Source: JACQHC01 sp035559715 (GTDB lineage Bacteria > Gemmatimonadota > Gemmatimonadetes > Gemmatimonadales > GWC2-71-9). From it: DNA of 26,942 nucleotides. Positions 22,393 through 26,942 of the stretch are shown piece after piece. The stretch spans positions 1 to 26,942 of the forward strand of contig DATMAW010000086.1 of assembly GCA_035559715.1 (NCBI GenBank). The letters are read 5' to 3'. The position numbers were made by a program, and so were the translations under genes. How positions within the stretch are numbered: the stretch's first letter is position 1; each line of letters starts with the position of its first letter. The notes beneath the pieces are model-generated. The model searched no databases. It was not told where the DNA came from and saw only the letters and a program-made list of their open reading frames with translations.

Positions 22393-24801
22393 TTACTCCC
22401 CGTACGGCACCCAGATGTTCTTGACCTGTGTCGCCTCGCGCAGGAACTCGTGCCCCTCGCCCTGCTGGGCATCGTACCAGTCCCGCGCCAGTCCGTGACT
22501 CACCCACGTTCGCTTGAGGTTTCCGGCCGACAGGCGTTCCACGTCGCCGCTGCCGGCGGCGTCGGCGAAGTACCACATGGCGTCCACGTCGTCGTGCGCG
22601 GCGAGCACCGGCGCCAGTTCCTTCCGTTCGCCCGTGACGATGTTGATGACGCCCGGGGGAACGTCCGACGTCTCCAACACCTGATACAGGTCCGTCGCGG
22701 CGAGCGGCCATCGCTCCGACGGGAGCGCTACCACCGTATTGCCCATGGCAACCGGGGGTGCGACGAGAGACACGAAACCGAGGAGCGGCGCCTCGTCCGG
22801 ACAGGCAATCCCGATCACGCCGATCGGCTCCGGCATCGCCAGCGTCACGTTGCGGAACGGCGTGTGGTGGACCTGGCCGTCCCACTTGTCGGCCCAGGCC
22901 GCATAACTGAACAGCCGACGGATGGACGCCTCGACCTCGAGTGCCGCGCGTTTGGCGCCCGTGCCCGTCATCCGCGAAATGCGGTCGGTGAACTCGGCTG
23001 AACGCGCAGCCAGATTCTCGGCAATGTAGTAGAGCACCTGGGCCCGGTTGTGCGCCGTCGCATGCGCCCAGCCCTCCGCCTGTCGCGCCGCCTCCACCGC
23101 GTTCCTCACGTCCTTGCGGTTGCCCTTCGCGACCTCCGCGATCGCCTGGCCAGCGGCGTCGCGGACCGTGAGGCTGTATCCACCATCGGGCCGTGCTTGT
23201 TTGCCGCCGATGAATAGCTTGGGTGTGCGGTCGATCGGCGGGGTGGCAGGTTGGCGGGTCGGGGGTTCGGCGCTCCGCTTTCGGGCGATCCGCCGCTCCG
23301 CCAGCCCGCTGCTCCGCCGTTCCGCCCGCTCCTCCCAGGCAGGCTTCAAGTACTCCCACATCCCCTCTCGTCCACCCTCACGGCCAAAGCCGCTTTCTCG
23401 GTACCCGCCGAAGCCCGAGGCCGCATCGAACACGTTCGTGCAGTTGATCCAGACGGTGCCGGCTTTGAGCTTGGGCGCCACGTCCAGGGCCAGGTTGATG
23501 TTCTCCGTCCAGAGACTCGCGGCCAGGCCATACCGCGTGTTGTTCGCCAGCTCCACCGACTCCGCCGGGGTCCGGAACGTCATCAAGACCACGACGGGCC
23601 CGAAGATCTCCACCTGAGCGATGGTGGCGGCCGGGGAGACATTGGTGCACAGCGTGGGCGGGAAGAAGTAACCGTCCTTGGGCACGCTCCAGGACGGTTG
23701 CCACAGCGTGGCGCCCTCTTGCTCGCCCTGACGCACCAGGCGCCGGATCTTGTCGAGCTGCACGGGCGCGATGATCGCGCCAATGTCCACGGCCTTGTCC
23801 AATGGATCGCCCACCCGCAGCGACTCCATGCGGGCGCGCAGTTTGGCCACGAGCGGATCCGCGATGCCTTCGTGCGCGAGAATCCGAGACCCCGCGCAGC
23901 ACACCTGCCCCTGGTTGAACCAGATGGCGTCCACCACGCCCTCGACCACGCTGTCCAGGTCGGCGTCCTCGTACACGAGGAACGGCGACTTGCCGCCGAG
24001 TTCGAGCGAGACACGCTTGCCGCTACCCGCGGTGGCGACCCGGATCAAGCGCCCCACGTCGGTCGAGCCCGTGAAGGCGATCTTGTCCACGTCCGGATGT
24101 TTCACCAACAGCTCGCCGGTCCGGCCATCGCCGGTCACGATGTTCACGACGCCGGCAGGCAGGCCGATCTCTTCGCAGATCTCCGCGAACAACAGCGCGG
24201 TCAGCGGCGTGAACTCCGCGGGCTTGAGGACCACGGTGTTCCCGGCCGCCAGCGCCGGCGAGATCTTCCACGCGAGCATAAGGAGCGGGAAGTTCCACGG
24301 GATGATCTGCCCGCACACGCCCACCGCCTCATACCCCGGGAATTCCCGGTCGAGCAACTCGGCCCATCCCGCGTGATGGTAGAAATGCCGCGCCACGAGC
24401 GGGATATCGATGTCTCGCGACTCGCGGATCGGCTTGCCGTTGTCCAGCGACTCGACCACGGCGAACAGGCGTGAGTGTTTTTGGACGTGTCGCGCGAGCG
24501 CGTAGAGGTATCGGGCGCGGCCGTGGCTGCCGAGCTTGCGCCAGCCGTCGAGCGCCTTGCGGGCGGCGCGAACGGCCTGGTCCACGTCGTCGGCCCCCGC
24601 CTGTGCGATGCGCGCGATGGGCTGCCCGGTGGCCGGGTTCACCGTGTCGAACCGATCCCCCGACTGCGGCTCGACCCACCGCCCCCCGATGAACAGCCCG
24701 AAGGTCCGCTTGTGCCGCTCCAGCCACTGAAGTGCGGGCGAGGCGCTCTCCGGCGCGGGCCCGTACTCCATGGTCTCGAAAAGTTCGACGACTTTGCTCA
24801 C
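22393..24801 (-). CDS. two-domain aldehyde dehydrogenase, ALDH16 type
   Basis: An 802-residue NAD(P)-dependent aldehyde dehydrogenase with a second, non-catalytic domain, the hallmark of ALDH16. Domain 1 (about 30-488) is complete: Asn170 in PWNFP, Lys193 in LKPAE, general base Glu267 in LELGGK, nucleophile Cys301 in GQVCCAGSR, and EIFGPV at 398-403. A low-complexity Arg/Ala/Pro linker (489-525) leads to domain 2 (526-802), which starts like another ALDH (LFIGGKQARPDGGYSL) but has no GQxC motif and is truncated. It lies downstream of deoC on the same strand with a 136-base gap, so acetaldehyde from deoxyribose breakdown is the likely substrate (inference). The GTG start is uncertain; ATG 24771 is an alternative. 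A 14-base palindrome lies 41 bases upstream. Confidence 0.92.
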   Translation of the reverse strand: MSKVVELFETMEYGPAPESASPALQWLERHKRTFGLFIGGRWVEPQSGDRFDTVNPATGQPIARIAQAGADDVDQAVRAARKALDGWRKLGSHGRARYLYALARHVQKHSRLFAVVESLDNGKPIRESRDIDIPLVARHFYHHAGWAELLDREFPGYEAVGVCGQIIPWNFPLLMLAWKISPALAAGNTVVLKPAEFTPLTALLFAEICEEIGLPAGVVNIVTGDGRTGELLVKHPDVDKIAFTGSTDVGRLIRVATAGSGKRVSLELGGKSPFLVYEDADLDSVVEGVVDAIWFNQGQVCCAGSRILAHEGIADPLVAKLRARMESLRVGDPLDKAVDIGAIIAPVQLDKIRRLVRQGEQEGATLWQPSWSVPKDGYFFPPTLCTNVSPAATIAQVEIFGPVVVLMTFRTPAESVELANNTRYGLAASLWTENINLALDVAPKLKAGTVWINCTNVFDAASGFGGYRESGFGREGGREGMWEYLKPAWEERAERRSSGLAERRIARKRSAEPPTRQPATPPIDRTPKLFIGGKQARPDGGYSLTVRDAAGQAIAEVAKGNRKDVRNAVEAARQAEGWAHATAHNRAQVLYYIAENLAARSAEFTDRISRMTGTGAKRAALEVEASIRRLFSYAAWADKWDGQVHHTPFRNVTLAMPEPIGVIGIACPDEAPLLGFVSLVAPPVAMGNTVVALPSERWPLAATDLYQVLETSDVPPGVINIVTGERKELAPVLAAHDDVDAMWYFADAAGSGDVERLSAGNLKRTWVSHGLARDWYDAQQGEGHEFLREATQVKNIWVPYGE

Positions 24802-24841
24802 GGTCGTGCGATCCGTATTCCGTATGTCGTAGTCTATTGTC

Positions 24842-24855
24842 CGTGACCCGTCACG
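24842..24855. promoter_or_regulatory. palindrome CGTGAC-N2-GTCACG between deoC and the ALDH16 gene
   Basis: A perfect 6-2-6 inverted repeat 41 bases before the ALDH16 start and downstream of the deoC stop. Its short spacer fits a dimeric regulator operator better than an RNA hairpin. No matching site is seen before deoC. A regulator gene is not in the window. Confidence 0.35.
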
Positions 24856-24937
24856 CGCGTTGCCACCGGCGGAGCCGGCCCGTTCCAGGAAGACGTCCCC
24901 GGGTGTAACGACGAACCACTGATGGCGGTCAACGCTT

Positions 24938-25954
24938 TCAGGTCATCGGCTGCCGATGCCCCGCCGAGTACCGCCCGGTCAGATGGTACTCGAGCTGCCG
25001 CTCGATGTCGGTGAGCAGGGTGCTGGCGCCGATGCGGAATAGGCCGGGCGATAACCAGTCGTTCCCAAGCTCGTCCTTCATCAGAAGCAGCCAATCGAGC
25101 GCGGCCTTGGCGTTCCGGATGCCCCCCGCCGGCTTCAATCCAACCGCGTGCCCCGTTCGCTCGTGATACGCCCGGATGGAGCGCGTCATGACGAGACCCA
25201 CCGGCAGCGTGGCGTTCACGCTCTCTTTCCCCGTGGACGTCTTGATGAAGTCCGCGCCGGCCATCATGCAAACCGCGCTCGCCCGCGCAACGTTACGCAA
25301 CGTTCCGAGTTCACCCGTGGCGAGAATCGTCTTCATGTGCGCCGCTCCGCAGGCCTCGCGGAACGCGCGCACCTCGTCGTACAAGGCTTCCCATTTGCCC
25401 GTAAGCACGTGGCTCCGCGTGATCACCACGTCAATCTCCCGCGCTCCGGCAGCGACCGACGCCCGGATCTCCTGGACCCGCTGCTGGAACGGAGAGAGTC
25501 CGGCGGGGAAACCCGCGGATACCACCGCGACCGGGATGCCCGAGCCCTCCAGAGCTTCGAGCGCCGTTTCCAGCATCGCGTGATAGACACACACGGCCGC
25601 GACTCTGATGGGGAGATCCGCCACGCCAAAGCCCTCCAGCACGTCCAGTCGCACCGGTTGGCGGGCCTTGGCGCACAGCCGGCGCACACGGCCCGGCGTG
25701 TCATCGCCGGATAGCGTGGTGAGGTCGAGGCACGTCACGGCGCGGAGCAGCCACGCCACCTGCCACTCCTTCTTGACGGTCCGCCGTCGTGGAAGCGTGG
25801 CCGCGCGGCGCTCCACGGCGCTGCGGTTGACCCGGATGCTGTGGACCCAGTCGAGATCCAGCGGCGTCCCGGGGTTCCGTTGCCCAGCCGGGGCTCGTCC
25901 GTGACGAGGAACAGCGGCGACGCTCGGCTCGCGGGCGTCCTTGACCTGAACCAT
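24938..25954 (-). CDS. deoC: deoxyribose-phosphate aldolase, eukaryote (DERA)-like type
   Basis: Cleaves 2-deoxyribose 5-phosphate to glyceraldehyde 3-phosphate and acetaldehyde in the cytosol. The product is 338 residues, longer than E. coli DeoC (259) and close to human DERA (318). The extra N-terminal region (DLDWVHSIRVNRSAVERR, then RRTVKKEWQ) and the core (CLDLTTLSGDD, KTILATGELGTL, LFRIGAST) match, from memory, the human type more than the E. coli type. The Schiff-base Lys238 in DFIKTSTGK, Lys274 in GLKPAGGIR and Asp175 in EIDVVI are all present. ATG 25954 is preferred over ATG 25990 because a TATCTT -10 box (25985-25980) lies between the two; its ribosome binding site is weak. It is divergent from the penicillin acylase gene and is followed by ALDH16. 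Confidence 0.92.
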   Translation of the reverse strand: MVQVKDAREPSVAAVPRHGRAPAGQRNPGTPLDLDWVHSIRVNRSAVERRAATLPRRRTVKKEWQVAWLLRAVTCLDLTTLSGDDTPGRVRRLCAKARQPVRLDVLEGFGVADLPIRVAAVCVYHAMLETALEALEGSGIPVAVVSAGFPAGLSPFQQRVQEIRASVAAGAREIDVVITRSHVLTGKWEALYDEVRAFREACGAAHMKTILATGELGTLRNVARASAVCMMAGADFIKTSTGKESVNATLPVGLVMTRSIRAYHERTGHAVGLKPAGGIRNAKAALDWLLLMKDELGNDWLSPGLFRIGASTLLTDIERQLEYHLTGRYSAGHRQPMT

Positions 25955-25979
25955 ACCGTTCCCGGGTGACGTCGGCCAC

Positions 25980-25985
25980 AAGATA
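25980..25985 (-). promoter_or_regulatory. -10 box TATCTT upstream of deoC
   Basis: The minus-strand hexamer lies 25 bases before ATG 25954 and inside the longer open frame, which argues for the shorter deoC start. No strong -35 is visible. Confidence 0.35.
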
Positions 25986-26025
25986 CGCATGCTTGCGCCG
26001 GGCTAACAGGAGCGGTCCCGCATCC

Positions 26026-26054
26026 TTGACCTTCCGTGCGCCCTTCGGTGACAT
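26026..26054 (+). promoter_or_regulatory. promoter of the penicillin acylase gene, leaderless arrangement
   Basis: TTGACC (26026-26031) and TGACAT (26049-26054) are 17 bases apart, and the -10 ends 7 bases before GTG 26062. If correct, the in-frame TTG at 26026 is part of the -35 box and not a start codon. Confidence 0.45.
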
Positions 26055-26061
26055 TCGCAGC

Positions 26062-26942
26062 GTGCGCTGGGCTCGCGCGGTCCTGTCCGGGGTCATTCTC
26101 GCCGGTCTGCTGCTCCTGGGTGCCGTTCGGCTTGGCCCCGTGCCGGCGCTGGGTCCGTTCCTGGACCCGTGGAACGGTGTGTGGGCCTTGGCGCGAGTGG
26201 CCGAACTGCCCGCCACGCTGCTGACCGACGTCCCCAACCTGAGCGGTCCGGTCAACGTCCTGTACGACGACCGCGGGGTGCCTCACATCTTCGCCACCAC
26301 TCCGCTCGATGCCTACCGGGCGCTGGGATTCGTGGTGGCGCGCGATCGCCTGTTCCAACTCGAATTGCAGACCCGCGCTACCGCGGGGCGCCTGTCGGAG
26401 CTGGTCGGCCGTAATGCGCTGGCGGCGGACCGCGAGCAGCGTCGCCTGGGTCTCGCGTGGAGCGCGGAGCGGACCTGGGCGACACTCGACACGGCGTCGG
26501 AAGCGGGGCGCGCCATGCGGGCGTACGCCGACGGCGTCAATGCGTGGATGGCTGCCATGCCCCCCGCCGCGCTGCCGGTGGAGTACCGGCTGCTGGGAGC
26601 GCGCCCGATGCCGTGGGAGCCGCAGCACTCGCTCTACTTGCTGCGGCGGATGGGGTACACGCTGGCGTACAACACGCAGGAGTGGACGCGAGAGCGTGTG
26701 ACGGAGCTGGTGGGTCGCGAAGCGGCCGATGCGTTGTTCCCCGTGCATCATCCGCTGCAGGAGCCGATTCAGCCGGCGCGGGGACCGTACCCGAGGTTCG
26801 ACTATCGACGCCTTCCACCCCCCTCCTTCCCGGCGATGACAGGCGATCGCGGGCGCTCACAGGCGACGCGATTGCCTCCCCCGTCTGGTGCGATCGCCGA
26901 CGATCGCCTGGCCTTCCCTGAGGCGGGCGAAGTGGCGGAGGG
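26062..26942 (+). CDS. penicillin acylase family protein, 3' end outside the window
   Basis: The frame is open from GTG 26062 to the end of the window (about 293 residues). It begins with a hydrophobic signal or anchor (VLSGVILAGLLLLGAV, about 7-22). The family's N-terminal block follows: VNVLYDDRGVPHIFA, then DAYRALGFVVARDRLFQLE and ATAGRLSELVG, and MPWEPQHSL further on. Penicillin acylases are periplasmic Ntn hydrolases that cut amide bonds (beta-lactams or acyl-homoserine lactones in different members). The autoprocessing Ser that starts the beta chain is not reached here, so activity cannot be judged. Around residues 250-285 there is a Pro/Arg/Ser-rich stretch where RLPPPS occurs twice and whose DNA carries a 10-base inverted repeat. 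It is divergent from deoC. Confidence 0.85.
   Translation, partial: MRWARAVLSGVILAGLLLLGAVRLGPVPALGPFLDPWNGVWALARVAELPATLLTDVPNLSGPVNVLYDDRGVPHIFATTPLDAYRALGFVVARDRLFQLELQTRATAGRLSELVGRNALAADREQRRLGLAWSAERTWATLDTASEAGRAMRAYADGVNAWMAAMPPAALPVEYRLLGARPMPWEPQHSLYLLRRMGYTLAYNTQEWTRERVTELVGREAADALFPVHHPLQEPIQPARGPYPRFDYRRLPPPSFPAMTGDRGRSQATRLPPPSGAIADDRLAFPEAGEVAE

Overview
The window is GC-rich with very densely packed, mostly chromosomal metabolic genes. The mix of genes points to a free-living Gram-negative bacterium, most likely a member of the Gemmatimonadota. It has exported BNR-repeat (sortilin-like) proteins, a TIGR03545/TIGR03546 pair, a copper nitrite reductase fused to cytochrome c, an outer-membrane porin, lipoproteins with lipoboxes and a DUF1028 protein. 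This assignment is inference from gene content; no rRNA or marker protein settles it. I see no prophage, transposase or CRISPR array.

Layout. 1-2.1 kb: the 3' part of a DUF1028 hydrolase-like gene, a possible outer-membrane-receptor remnant, and an APC permease on the minus strand with a TTG start. 2.2-4.9 kb: nirK (cupredoxin plus cytochrome c), overlapped by an alginate_exp-type porin; nirK and the permease share a divergent promoter region that holds a GATAT-N4-ATATC palindrome. 5-9.6 kb: a 1061-residue BNR/sortilin-like exported protein, an Nfu-type Fe-S carrier and a patatin-like phospholipase. 9.6-10.5 kb: tRNA-Leu(GAG) and tRNA-Thr(CGT) behind a good promoter, a hairpin-rich stretch without a gene, and an 80-residue protein made of RRxxx[D/E] repeats that ends at a clear intrinsic terminator. 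10.5-14.2 kb (minus): a tight three-gene cluster of an ADP-forming acyl-CoA synthetase, a TIGR01777 epimerase and a signal peptidase I-like protein. 14.2-17.4 kb: an unknown lipoprotein (minus), then the TIGR03546/TIGR03545 pair (plus). 17.5-19.7 kb (minus): citrate synthase and a TerC protein. 19.9-22.3 kb: a sialidase-fold lipoprotein converging on an M19-like dipeptidase. 22.4-26 kb (minus): deoC and a two-domain ALDH16-type aldehyde dehydrogenase. The window ends inside a penicillin acylase family gene.

How they may work together. DeoC would split deoxyribose 5-phosphate into glyceraldehyde 3-phosphate and acetaldehyde, and the neighbouring ALDH16 could oxidise the acetaldehyde to acetate. 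The ADP-forming acyl-CoA synthetase and citrate synthase elsewhere in the window handle acetate/acetyl-CoA, but they are not co-transcribed with that pair. NirK is a periplasmic nitrite-to-NO enzyme that probably takes electrons through its own haem domain.

Most of the window is ordinary. The items most worth a second look are the eukaryote-like DERA beside ALDH16, the signal peptidase homologue with Arg at the catalytic Lys position, the RRxxx[D/E] repeat protein, the heptanucleotide repeats at two intergenic loci, recurrent -10 boxes 7-8 nt before start codons (leaderless mRNAs), and the hairpin-rich gap after the tRNAs.
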